A stretch of DNA of 5,488 nucleotides from an uncultured Methylobacter sp. (GTDB taxonomy: Bacteria > Pseudomonadota > Gammaproteobacteria > Methylococcales > Methylomonadaceae). The translations under genes and the position numbers were made by a program. Positions 1-5,488 of this stretch are shown here, piece by piece. Numbering within the stretch: position 1 is the stretch's first letter; each line of letters opens with the position of its first letter. The stretch covers positions 1 to 5,488 of the forward strand of contig CAIKYI010000416.1 in NCBI GenBank assembly GCA_903831545.1. Reading direction: 5' to 3'. The notes beneath the pieces are model-generated. The model did no database searches. It saw only the letters and a program-made list of their open reading frames with translations, and was not told where the DNA came from.

Positions 1-605
1 AGCCAAACTGCTGTCGGTAAGGGCGTAGGGATAATTGGCGCGGATTGGTAATAACTATAGGCAATGTTGTTAATACCCCCGTTGAATCCATCAGGTCCAA
101 ATAATATAAGAAAACCTTTATTTGATGATGCATTCACATCAATAAGTGAGACACTGCTTCCGCTAACCAATGGTGCACCGGAAAATACGCTAGCCTTGGT
201 TGCCAAATCGATTACATTATATTGAACAATTCCTTTATCGCCATAATAACCAAGGGTAAAACTTACCAATTGCATAATGGTGTTTTGCGCAGTAACCGAA
301 AGCTGTAAAGCACAATCTACTCCTATCCAACAAGAAGCCCCGCCAGTACCGGAATATCCTGAATTGAAAGCTAGAAGCTCTGTTTGGAAACTATTATTTG
401 GATCCCAATTTAAAGCTATAGGCCCACTGCTGCCAGCCCCTGGCGCTTCAGTTGATATAGAACCCCAATCGAAAACATCTAGGCCTTCAACCTTTACCGT
501 CACTAGCGAAGCATTAGCAATATTGATATATGTTATACAAACTAGAAAAGCCAATATTTTTAGGACATGAACTAATGGTATATTTAGGGGCTTTAAAAAA
601 TTCAT
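1..605 (-). CDS. PEP-CTERM sorting domain protein, 3' end cut by window edge
   Basis: The frame starts at ATG 605 and stays open for 201 codons to the left edge, so the C-terminus lies outside the window. A GAGG ribosome binding site (complement of 611-614) sits 5 bases before the ATG. Residues 1-32 form a signal peptide with a long hydrophobic run ending in A-N-A, so cleavage is likely after 32. The mature part is rich in Gly, Ser, Asn and aromatics, as in beta-sandwich surface proteins, and has a Cys pair (residues 92 and 98) in S-C-W-I-G-V-D-C. The last visible residues, I-P-T-P-L-P-T-A-V-W-(L) from about 191, match the start of a VPLPA-type PEP-CTERM signal; the membrane helix and Arg tail should follow just outside the window. 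In known systems such proteins are exported by Sec and then processed by an exosortase. The substrate or role is unknown. It lies 74 bases downstream of the gene at 680-1561, with no clear terminator between them. Confidence 0.85.
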   Translation of the reverse strand, partial: MNFLKPLNIPLVHVLKILAFLVCITYINIANASLVTVKVEGLDVFDWGSISTEAPGAGSSGPIALNWDPNNSFQTELLAFNSGYSGTGGASCWIGVDCALQLSVTAQNTIMQLVSFTLGYYGDKGIVQYNVIDLATKASVFSGAPLVSGSSVSLIDVNASSNKGFLILFGPDGFNGGINNIAYSYYQSAPIIPTPLPTAVW

Positions 606-679
606 AATAACCTCAACTTAAATAAACATCCCTTGGTATAACCGGGAGTTAATTACTCTAGAATAAATAGTTGCACTTT

Positions 680-1561
680 TTAAAATTCAAATGCCAAGGG
701 GTTGTCTTCGTAAGACTGAGATCTCGTAATTGTCATGATTCCTTTAAGAACAACGTTATTTCGATTTTCTATCTCATTGTCTTTTTTTATTTCGGCAGCG
801 CTGTCTATAAGAATGCGGCAAGAGGATGTTCCTATTAATCGATCTTCCTGCAAAACCATTCGTTTAAGCTCTCCATGGACTTTAAGCGCCTTAAAACGTA
901 CCCAGAATTGATTGGCAGGGAAATCTTCTTTCGATAAAGACGCTGATCCCCAGCCCAATATATATTGGTTTTTGTTATCTGGTTTTTGCTCTTCATAAAA
1001 ATGTTTAATAAGTAAACCTTGATATGAAATTAGGTTATTATTTTGACCTTGAGCCAATGTTCTGCTGTGCATGGATAAAAGCGTTAATTCGCGATTAACG
1101 GTTGCTACACCGGAGTATTCCGATAACAGTGTTTCTTTTAACTTGCTGTTTTTAGCTTGAAGAATATTTATGTTCTGCCCAATAAAGGAGTCGGGAGCCT
1201 CTATTATTGCATTGAGAACAAGAGGCTCTGAATTTCCGGGCGAAGTGATTTTAACGATATTGGTTTCTGGTTTATTTATTGCTCCATCTGCAAAAATCTC
1301 AATAGAATAGCTGCCCTCTGCTGATTGGCAACTACCAGCCAGGACCGCAGAACTTGAAATATCCATTACGCTTTCTAGCAGCATAAGACTTGCAATTTCA
1401 TCGGATTCCAGCTTTATAGCTGCTATTGGCGCGGGACCGGGACCATCGTCATATATGCTGGGCACTTTTACCGGCTCCGAAGAGGCCTGCGCAATTTGGC
1501 TGAAACTCAAAATCACAGCAAATAGAATTGACAGGGTAAACATCATTAATGGTAGTCGCAT
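680..1561 (-). CDS. secreted protein of a four-member tandem family, divergent member
   Basis: This 293-residue protein has a signal peptide (residues 1-26, M-R-L then a hydrophobic run ending A-Q-A). The mature N-terminus has V-P-x-I-Y-x-x-G-P, also found in the two close paralogues at 2567-3442 and 3668-4519. The C-terminal half carries the family signature: Q-G-Q-N near 171-174, L-I-K-H-F-Y near 184-189, S-L-S-K at 208-211, F-W at 219-220, and D-R-L-I-G-T-S-S-C-R-I at 240-250. It has only two cysteines outside the signal peptide, at 78 and 248, both conserved in all four relatives, so a disulfide is plausible. There is no membrane anchor or sorting tail, so the product is probably periplasmic or secreted. 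No Shine-Dalgarno sequence is visible. The ATG at 1561 is preferred over the internal ATG ATG (residues 6-7) because it gives the signal peptide its only Arg. It follows the gene at 1623-2411 by 61 AT-rich bases with no terminator, suggesting co-transcription. Function unknown. Confidence 0.85.
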   Translation of the reverse strand: MRLPLMMFTLSILFAVILSFSQIAQASSEPVKVPSIYDDGPGPAPIAAIKLESDEIASLMLLESVMDISSSAVLAGSCQSAEGSYSIEIFADGAINKPETNIVKITSPGNSEPLVLNAIIEAPDSFIGQNINILQAKNSKLKETLLSEYSGVATVNRELTLLSMHSRTLAQGQNNNLISYQGLLIKHFYEEQKPDNKNQYILGWGSASLSKEDFPANQFWVRFKALKVHGELKRMVLQEDRLIGTSSCRILIDSAAEIKKDNEIENRNNVVLKGIMTITRSQSYEDNPLAFEF

Positions 1562-1622
1562 TTTTTAATTATAAATCAGTTAATTAAGTGCTCTGAAAAT
1601 TAAATTTTTACTTATCGAACAT

Positions 1623-2411
1623 TTAATCAAAAGACACGCCAACTGGATCATAGGGATTTGACATATCAATGGTTAGATAGCCTTCTTGTGAAATATTGTC
1701 CGCACTGTTATGGCCGCTCATGTTAATTTTAATCCGACAGGATTGGCGATAAGCCAGCAAATCTGTAACCAAAATGGTCTCAGCATTTGTACCGTCATCT
1801 CGACTGATTTTGAAACGTTGCCAGTATTTTGACTTTCCATATCCGGACTTCGATAAGCCACTCATACCCCAGCCAACATTGGTAGCATATCCATCTTGCG
1901 GGTCGCTTAAAGCACTACGACTGAAGCTTGTTATCGCCTCAGTCCTAGATAATAATTGGGTTACCAAATAAGGGTTTCTTAGTTGTATATCACTAGCCAT
2001 TGACAACGATTCACTGGTTGAATCAAAGGCATAAGTAGCCGAGTAATTATTTACTAGGTAGTCAAAATCATTGTAGCTAGGAGTAAATGAGTAACCGGCA
2101 AGTATCATTGCACCGACTCCCGATACAATACTCTTGGGATATCCGACTACTGTAACTACTTGATTCGGCAGTTCGACAGTGGCCATATTATTTTGTCTTC
2201 GATCGCCGCCCTGCCCGGTAGCAAATAGCGTCATGTGATATTGACCTTGCAGATCATAACAAGTGCTTGCATCAATTCTTGCGCTCACAATATCCGTTAC
2301 ACTTTCAAGCAACGAAAACGCCGTTCTTTCTTGGGCCGTTAATACTTCGTCGGCATGGGCGAGATTTGAACTGCCGAGCAAAATGACTGACAAAATAGTG
2401 TGACGTTTCAT
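1623..2411 (-). CDS. secreted protein of a four-member tandem family, shortest member
   Basis: This 262-residue protein has a signal peptide (M-K-R, hydrophobic run, A-H-A; likely cleavage after 20). It lacks the V-P-x-I-Y-x-x-G-P segment of its three relatives and starts directly with the helical block E-R-T-A-F-S-L-L-E-S, the counterpart of A-E-K-A-A-F-A-L-N-E in the gene at 3668-4519. The family C-terminal signature is present: G-W-G-M-S-G-L-S-K at 180-188, Y-W-Q-R-F-K at 196-201, R-D-D-G at 204-207, D-L-L at 217-219 and C-R-I at 225-227. Cysteines are at 51 and 225 only, the pair conserved across the family. A weak GAG ribosome binding site (complement of 2418-2420) lies 6 bases before ATG 2411. 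The middle region, residues about 65-165, is little conserved with the others. There is no sorting tail or membrane helix, so it is probably soluble and exported. Function unknown; homology to its neighbours rests on shared motif order rather than high identity. Confidence 0.85.
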   Translation of the reverse strand: MKRHTILSVILLGSSNLAHADEVLTAQERTAFSLLESVTDIVSARIDASTCYDLQGQYHMTLFATGQGGDRRQNNMATVELPNQVVTVVGYPKSIVSGVGAMILAGYSFTPSYNDFDYLVNNYSATYAFDSTSESLSMASDIQLRNPYLVTQLLSRTEAITSFSRSALSDPQDGYATNVGWGMSGLSKSGYGKSKYWQRFKISRDDGTNAETILVTDLLAYRQSCRIKINMSGHNSADNISQEGYLTIDMSNPYDPVGVSFD

Positions 2412-2428
2412 ATAAATCTCAATTAGTA

Positions 2429-2571
2429 AATATTAAGTAGCAGATTCAATAATCAAATTTGCTATTGAATAGTCACAGAGCTCATTCAAAATAGCTATTA
2501 GGTTTGTATTAAAACCGCCCGGCAATTTGCCTGACGGTATTTAGTTAAGCCATGTAAATTTATTTCTTAAC
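2429..2571 (-). repeat. conserved 3' noncoding block, copy A
   Basis: This block between the genes at 1623-2411 and 2567-3442 shares, in the same order as 3501-3658: GTTAAG...CTTAAC arms 16 bases apart (2544-2549 and 2566-2571, the second arm including the stop codon), the GC-rich hairpin, the 17-base match at 2460-2476 containing palindrome CTATTGAATAG, and the exact 20-base match at 2429-2448. The last of these carries TAATAT on the minus strand, a weak -10 candidate for the gene starting at 2411. Confidence 0.7.
2515..2537 (-). terminator. GC-rich hairpin after paralogue A, terminator-like
   Basis: This is the counterpart of the hairpin at 3602-3624: CCGCCCGGCA, loop ATT, TGCCTGACGG. In the minus-strand RNA one changed position forms a G-U wobble and one is a mismatch; read as plus-strand RNA both would be mismatches. 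It is followed by TTTTAATAC on the minus strand, a slightly better U-tract than in the other copy. It lies 29 bases after the stop codon at 2567. Confidence 0.6.
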
Positions 2572-3442
2572 CACCCTGAGCATTAAAAATAGGATTTACT
2601 TGGCAGCCGTTAAGCTCTGTTTCATTCACGTTTGGCAGGGTTTTTGACACTTTCAAAGTACCGGTTTGCCAGAACAGGTCAGGTTGACTCAAACCTGTAG
2701 TAGACAGAACAATGCGACATGTGCCGGTACCCACTAAGCGGTCTTTTTGAAAAACTGTGCAACCTTGTTGCCCATCGTCTCGGACATTCTTAGATTTTTG
2801 CCACCACTTATTAACAGGAAAACCAAACTTTGACACTGATTGCAGACCGTAATCGAGGATTACATTTGGATCGCCGGCGGAGTCATATGTGCTACCGAAA
2901 TAAAAGTCTTTGATCACACTGCTATAATATTGGTCGAAACTTCTATTTTGTCCTTGAACTAGTACACCGGTTCTTTCATTAACCATCATGTTGTTAACAT
3001 AGTCATAAGTATAAGTACCTCTTAGGCCTTGTACTTTAGTTCCATTCAAAACACCTTGAGTTGGTTGGGCCACGGCAACTAGTTGACCGAAACCTGCTAT
3101 TGGGTCACGAAGTTGCGCACTCAAAGCTATACCGTTATATGAAGTATTTTTGATAAAATGCGTTTTTGAATAAGGGTATGAATATACTTCAATAGGCACC
3201 GAGAACTCTTGACAGCCTTTGACATAAATCAGTGCTTCGGTCGCTTGCAACATAGCTTCGTTCAGGGCGAAAGCCACTTTCTCGGCCTCTCTCATGTCGG
3301 TCACATTCAATCGAGGCTCTGCAGGACCTTTAGCATAAATATCAGGCACTGGCGGCGGAGTATCCACAGCGCCAGCTATTGATGACATACCGAGTAATAC
3401 AGTAGCAACGGCAGTTGTTTTGAGAGTGATATTAGTTTTCAT
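2567..3442 (-). CDS. secreted protein of a four-member tandem family, close paralogue A
   Basis: This 291-residue protein starts at ATG 3442. A longer form from ATG 3454 is possible, but 3442 has GGAG (complement of 3449-3452) 6 bases upstream, and its M-K-T start matches the paralogue at 3668-4519. The signal peptide ends near S-I-A-G-A (about residue 25). The mature protein begins D-T-P-P-P-V-P-D-I-Y, followed by a conserved helical block (residues 48-78). The C-terminal block from Q-G-Q-N (163-166) to about 271 is nearly identical to the paralogue and holds S-V-S-K, N-K-W-W-Q-K-S-K, V-R-D-D-G-Q-Q-G-C and D-R-L-V-G-T-G-T-C-R-I. Cysteines are at 77, 228, 242 and 280: the family pair (77, 242) plus a second pair shared only with the close paralogue. 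Overall identity to that paralogue is about 70% by eye. It ends N-A-Q-G-G, five residues beyond the paralogue's end. No membrane anchor; probably periplasmic or secreted. Function unknown. Confidence 0.9.
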   Translation of the reverse strand: MKTNITLKTTAVATVLLGMSSIAGAVDTPPPVPDIYAKGPAEPRLNVTDMREAEKVAFALNEAMLQATEALIYVKGCQEFSVPIEVYSYPYSKTHFIKNTSYNGIALSAQLRDPIAGFGQLVAVAQPTQGVLNGTKVQGLRGTYTYDYVNNMMVNERTGVLVQGQNRSFDQYYSSVIKDFYFGSTYDSAGDPNVILDYGLQSVSKFGFPVNKWWQKSKNVRDDGQQGCTVFQKDRLVGTGTCRIVLSTTGLSQPDLFWQTGTLKVSKTLPNVNETELNGCQVNPIFNAQGG

Positions 3443-3470
3443 TCCAAGCTCCATTTTTGTTTTTTATAAA

Positions 3471-3476
3471 AGTATA
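3471..3476 (-). promoter_or_regulatory. candidate -10 box of paralogue A
   Basis: TATACT on the minus strand, followed by TTTTATAAAA, matches the TATACTTTTA of the upstream paralogue at about the same distance from the start codon. No convincing -35 box is seen at 16-18 bases, so the promoter may be weak or need an activator. Confidence 0.3.
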
Positions 3477-3500
3477 TTGTTCAACAAAAGCCTCTACGAG

Positions 3501-3658
3501 AATATTAAGTAGCAGATTCATTAAATTTATTTTTAATTAAATCTGCTATTGAATAGTCACGAGAGTTGGTTAAAAGTCGCGTTTGGTTTTTTGTATTGAA
3601 ACCGTCCGGCAATATGCCGGACGGCGTTTAGTTAAGCCATGTAAATCTATTTCTTAAC
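3501..3658 (-). repeat. conserved 3' noncoding block, copy B
   Basis: This is the counterpart of 2429-2571. The arms GTTAAG (3631-3636) and CTTAAC (3653-3658) extend here to 8 bases as TAGTTAAG and CTTAACTA. The 17-base match is at 3544-3560 and the 20-base match at 3501-3520. It also has AGCAGATT (3511-3518) and AATCTGCT (3540-3547), a perfect inverted pair with a 21-base AT-rich loop, which is imperfect in copy A. Confidence 0.7.
3602..3624 (-). terminator. GC-rich hairpin after paralogue B, terminator-like
   Basis: A perfect 10-base inverted repeat, CCGTCCGGCA and TGCCGGACGG, flanks a 3-base loop. On the minus strand it lies 43 bases after the stop codon and is followed by TTTCAATAC, a short, interrupted U-tract. 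This fits an intrinsic terminator of moderate strength or a 3' stabilising hairpin that allows some read-through to the next gene. Confidence 0.6.
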
Positions 3659-3667
3659 TATTGAGGA

Positions 3668-4519
3668 TTAAAAAACTGGCTGTTCTACGCAGCTATTAAG
3701 TTCTGTTTCGTTCAAGTTTGGCAAAACTTTTGATACTTTCAGAGTACCAGATTGCGCGAACACGTCAGGTTGACTCAAACCTTTTGTAGACAGAACAATG
3801 CGGCAAATGCCAGTACCCACTAAGCGGTCTTTTTGGAATACTGTGCAACCTTGTTGGCCGTCGTCACGAACGGTTTTGGATTTTTGCCACCATTTGTTAA
3901 CTGGGTAGCCAAATTTTGACACCGATTGCAGGCCGTAATCTAGGATTACATAGGGATTGCCGGCGGTGTCATATGTGCTACCGAAATAAAAGTCTTTGAT
4001 AACACTGCTATAATATGTATCGAAGCTTCTGTTTTGACCTTTAACATCAACGCCAGTTTTTTCACCGACCATCATGTTGTTGACGTTGTTAAAGGTATAT
4101 GTACCAGCCAAGTTTTTCACCGGCGTACCATTAATGACTGCGTCCGCTAGTTGTTTGACAGGAATTTGTTGGCCAAAACCAGCGACTTCATCTGCAGGAA
4201 AAGCATCAAGCTTGATACCGCCAAACGATTTATCCTTGATGTAGTGAGTGTTGGTACCAGGATATGAATAAACTTCAACAGGCACCGAGAAATCCTGACA
4301 GCCTTTAACGTATACCAAGGCTTCGGTCGCTTGCAACATGGCTTCATTCAGAGCGAAAGCCGCTTTCTCGGCGTCTCTCATATCAGTCATATTCAATCGA
4401 GGTTCTGCAGGACCTAATTTATAAATATCAGGCACAGCTGGCGGTGTGTCCGCTGCACTAGCCAATGATGATATGCCGATTAATACAGCGGCGGTTAATG
4501 TGGTCATTTTAGTTTTCAT
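3668..4519 (-). CDS. secreted protein of a four-member tandem family, close paralogue B
   Basis: This 283-residue protein starts at ATG 4519, with AAGGTG (complement of 4527-4532) 7 bases upstream. The signal peptide M-K-T-K...L-A-S-A is probably cut after residue 22. The mature N-terminus has V-P-D-I-Y-x-x-G-P-A-E-P-R-L-N (29-43), then a helical block with A-F-A-L-N-E-A-M-L-Q-A-T-E-A-L. Residues about 88-145 are the least conserved against paralogue A, while 161-270 are nearly identical: G-Q-N-R-S-F-D, S-S-V-I-K-D-F-Y-F-G, V-S-K-F-G-Y-P-V-N-K-W-W and V-F-Q-K-D-R-L-V-G. Cysteines are at 74, 225, 239 and 277, an even number that fits two disulfides in an oxidising compartment. It is the first family member in the direction of transcription and has its own candidate promoter with an inverted repeat upstream. 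A GC-rich hairpin follows the gene. No recognised domain; no catalytic motif could be picked out. Confidence 0.9.
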   Translation of the reverse strand: MKTKMTTLTAAVLIGISSLASAADTPPAVPDIYKLGPAEPRLNMTDMRDAEKAAFALNEAMLQATEALVYVKGCQDFSVPVEVYSYPGTNTHYIKDKSFGGIKLDAFPADEVAGFGQQIPVKQLADAVINGTPVKNLAGTYTFNNVNNMMVGEKTGVDVKGQNRSFDTYYSSVIKDFYFGSTYDTAGNPYVILDYGLQSVSKFGYPVNKWWQKSKTVRDDGQQGCTVFQKDRLVGTGICRIVLSTKGLSQPDVFAQSGTLKVSKVLPNLNETELNSCVEQPVF

Positions 4520-4542
4520 AGTAATTCACCTTTGCTTTTAAA

Positions 4543-4572
4543 AGTATAGTTATGCCATGATTTTTATATTAA
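4543..4572 (-). promoter_or_regulatory. candidate promoter of paralogue B
   Basis: On the minus strand TATACT (complement of 4543-4548) is a good -10 box. TTAATA (complement of 4567-4572) is a moderate -35 box at a spacing of 18. A start near 4536 would give a leader of about 17 bases, enough for the AAGGTG ribosome binding site. The assignment comes from consensus matching only. Confidence 0.4.
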
Positions 4573-4588
4573 CCACCGCGTCATGGCA
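4553..4588. promoter_or_regulatory. inverted repeat over the paralogue B promoter, possible operator
   Basis: TGCCATGA (4553-4560) and TCATGGCA (4581-4588) are perfect 8-base inverted halves separated by 20 bases, placing their centres 28 bases apart, on nearly the same DNA face only if helical repeat allows. One half falls in the spacer of the candidate promoter and the other just upstream of its -35 box, as expected for a dimeric regulator. It could also form a loose RNA hairpin from upstream read-through. Confidence 0.35.
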
Positions 4589-4605
4589 AACACGGCGACC
4601 AAAAA

Positions 4606-4618
4606 GGGCTCATCACCC
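4606..4618 (-). terminator. weak terminator candidate after the PEP-CTERM gene
   Basis: On the minus strand GGGTGATGAGCCC can form three G-C pairs plus one G-U pair around a short loop, directly followed by TTTTT (complement of 4601-4605). It lies 23 bases after the stop of the gene at 4642-5343. The stem is short, so termination would be partial at best. Confidence 0.3.
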
Positions 4619-4641
4619 AAATCAGTTTATCTTGCGATCAG

Positions 4642-5343
4642 TCACAATCTATTTCTACGCCCAGCCACCAGCATACCAATCAGCGCAGAGCTCATCATCC
4701 AAGCCGCACCCGGAATCGGAGTTTGTGTGAGCGGGGGAGCGGGTAGAGCAACACCTCTCACTTCAAATATAAATGGCGAACCCGCCCCAAAACCGTACTG
4801 CGAATCTGCCCAATATTCACCAGATTTATTCGCTTCATCGTAGTACCACCCTATACTGGGTGAGAGACCAATATTTGTCAGCTTAAGCCAATAGCCCATG
4901 TTGGATTGCACCTGTGCGGAGGTAGCTGGATCTGGGGTAAACTGAACTATAGTGCCAAGATGGCCAGCATAATTACTGTTATTAAAAACGACACCTTCAG
5001 CTGGATTGGGAAGTGCCAGTTGAAACTTTTGATTATTTCCAGGATAAAAACTTGCGTCATCAACAACAGCTAGTGTGGCATTAAATGGGATGGCCTCGGT
5101 CTTACTAAACGCATCGCCTGCAAGTAACAGACTAACTCCAGTGATATTGCAGCCATATGGGCAAACAACGCTATTTACAAAAAAATATCCGGCAGCCCAA
5201 TCCCCTAATCCAAGCGGATCACCAGCAACTTCAGGATATTTATATGTACTATAAATTGGTATATCCGCAACTACATTACCGGCAAAAAGCATGAACCCTA
5301 TAGCCGCACTTAATTTTGTAATGGGTGATTTAAATTTCAACAT
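4642..5343 (-). CDS. PEP-CTERM protein resembling choice-of-anchor surface proteins
   Basis: This 233-residue protein starts at ATG 5343, preceded by AGAGG (complement of 5349-5353) at 5 bases. An extended form from TTG 5358 would add five residues but overlaps this ribosome binding site and is less likely. The signal peptide is M-L-K-F-K-S plus a hydrophobic run ending V-V-A (cut after 26). The mature part has W-A-A-G-Y-F-F near 49-55, a close Cys pair C-P-Y-G-C (61-65), a strand-like L-A-V-V-D-D block near 91 and Y-W-L-K-L near 151, then G-W-Y-Y. This pattern resembles the choice-of-anchor domains found with sorting tails, though I cannot name the exact subfamily. Residues 208-233 are a tripartite PEP-CTERM signal: T-P-I-P-G-A-A-W, a hydrophobic helix, then R-R-N-R-L. 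Known systems process such tails with an exosortase and place the protein at the cell surface or in the matrix. Ligand unknown. The gene lies 122 bases upstream of the four-gene family. Confidence 0.88.
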   Translation of the reverse strand: MLKFKSPITKLSAAIGFMLFAGNVVADIPIYSTYKYPEVAGDPLGLGDWAAGYFFVNSVVCPYGCNITGVSLLLAGDAFSKTEAIPFNATLAVVDDASFYPGNNQKFQLALPNPAEGVVFNNSNYAGHLGTIVQFTPDPATSAQVQSNMGYWLKLTNIGLSPSIGWYYDEANKSGEYWADSQYGFGAGSPFIFEVRGVALPAPPLTQTPIPGAAWMMSSALIGMLVAGRRNRL

Positions 5344-5488
5344 AATTACCTCTATCAATATACATTCAACGCAGTTTTCATAATCAAGACGAACAAGGTT
5401 AAAACCTTAATTAACGCCAACCCATTCGCCAAGCAACCATTGCTCATTCGGTATAACACCTATTGGATTTCTACATACATCCATAACT
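5344..5488 (-). other. upstream region at the right edge, possible 3' end of another gene
   Basis: One minus-strand frame is open from the window edge to a TAA at 5407-5409 (26 codons, including N-P-I-G-V-I-P-N-E-Q-W-L-L). It could be the tail of a gene beyond the edge, but a plus-strand frame over the same bases is open too, so this is only a possibility. AAGGTT-AA-AACCTT (5395-5408) is a short palindrome overlapping that stop codon. No convincing promoter for the gene at 4642-5343 was found; TATATT near 5363-5368 would leave a very short leader. Confidence 0.25.

Larger units (their letters stand above)
2429..3476 (-). repeat. tandem duplication unit, copy A
   Basis: This unit runs from a 20-base block (2429-2448) that is identical to 3501-3520, through the 3' noncoding region and the gene at 2567-3442, to a TATACT-TTTA promoter-like element shared with the gene upstream. 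Offset to copy B is 1072 bases at both ends. Coding and noncoding parts are both recognisably duplicated, so this was one DNA duplication rather than convergence. Exact ends are set by eye. Confidence 0.75.
3501..4548 (-). repeat. tandem duplication unit, copy B
   Basis: This is the partner of the unit at 2429-3476 and contains the gene at 3668-4519 and its 3' noncoding block. It starts with the same 20 bases and ends at AGTATA (4543-4548), the complement of a TATACT element. Small insertions and deletions inside the noncoding part (about 143 bases in copy A, 158 in copy B) and about 30% protein divergence indicate that the duplication is not recent. Confidence 0.75.

Noticed and set aside
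181..300. Apparent frameshift in the left-edge PEP-CTERM gene
   Set aside because: A first reading dropped one C in the run near 253-256. Re-reading the bases restores a single open frame from 605 to the edge.
277..570. 97-codon plus-strand open frame
   Set aside because: It lies wholly inside the minus-strand PEP-CTERM gene (1-605), which has a ribosome binding site, signal peptide and sorting motif; the plus-strand product shows no such features.
629..647. TCCC...GGGA hairpin between the genes at 680-1561 and 1-605
   Set aside because: The stem is short and bulged and has no U-tract on the minus strand, so it is not supported as a terminator.
1774..1971. 65-codon plus-strand open frame
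   Set aside because: It is antisense to the conserved C-terminal block of the gene at 1623-2411 and has no supporting features.
3501..3658. CRISPR-like or mobile-element repeats
   Set aside because: The repeats occur only twice, in line with a gene duplication. There are no regular spacers, transposase, or terminal inverted repeats with target duplications.
4147..4347. 66-codon minus-strand open frame inside paralogue B
   Set aside because: It is an out-of-phase reading of a gene whose own frame is supported by paralogue conservation; the equivalent frame has no support in copy A.
4583..4843. 86-codon plus-strand open frame
   Set aside because: It overlaps the end of the minus-strand PEP-CTERM gene, is antisense to its conserved sorting tail, and has no ribosome binding site or recognisable domain.

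Overview
The window reads as a stretch of Gram-negative, probably gammaproteobacterial, chromosome of moderate to low GC. The main clue is that both edges carry genes for exported proteins with PEP-CTERM sorting tails, the type handled by an exosortase. Such tails are common in environmental, polysaccharide-producing proteobacteria, including methanotrophs. The exact taxon is a guess.

Every convincing gene is on the minus strand, so transcription runs from right to left. From the right the order is: an upstream region (5344-5488); a PEP-CTERM protein (4642-5343); two closely related secreted proteins (3668-4519 and 2567-3442); two more distant secreted relatives (1623-2411 and 680-1561); and a second PEP-CTERM protein, cut by the left edge of the window (1-605). 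No RNA gene, mobile element or CRISPR array was seen.

The core of the window is a four-member tandem family. All four proteins have a cleavable signal peptide, two conserved cysteines (one near residue 50-80, one in a C-R-I motif near residue 225-250), and a conserved C-terminal block with G-x(3)-[LV]-S-K followed by an aromatic-W or F-W pair and then D-x-L ahead of C-R-I. I do not recognise this family. The two most similar members come from a tandem duplication of about 1 kb that also copied roughly 150 bases of 3' noncoding DNA. That noncoding DNA contains a GC-rich hairpin and several shared palindromes.

The layout suggests an export-linked or cell-surface locus in which four soluble periplasmic or secreted proteins lie between two sorted surface proteins. 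Hairpins after the two close paralogues suggest partly separate transcripts. The genes at 1623-2411 and 680-1561 have no terminator between them and look co-transcribed. No function can be assigned to the four-gene family from the sequence alone.
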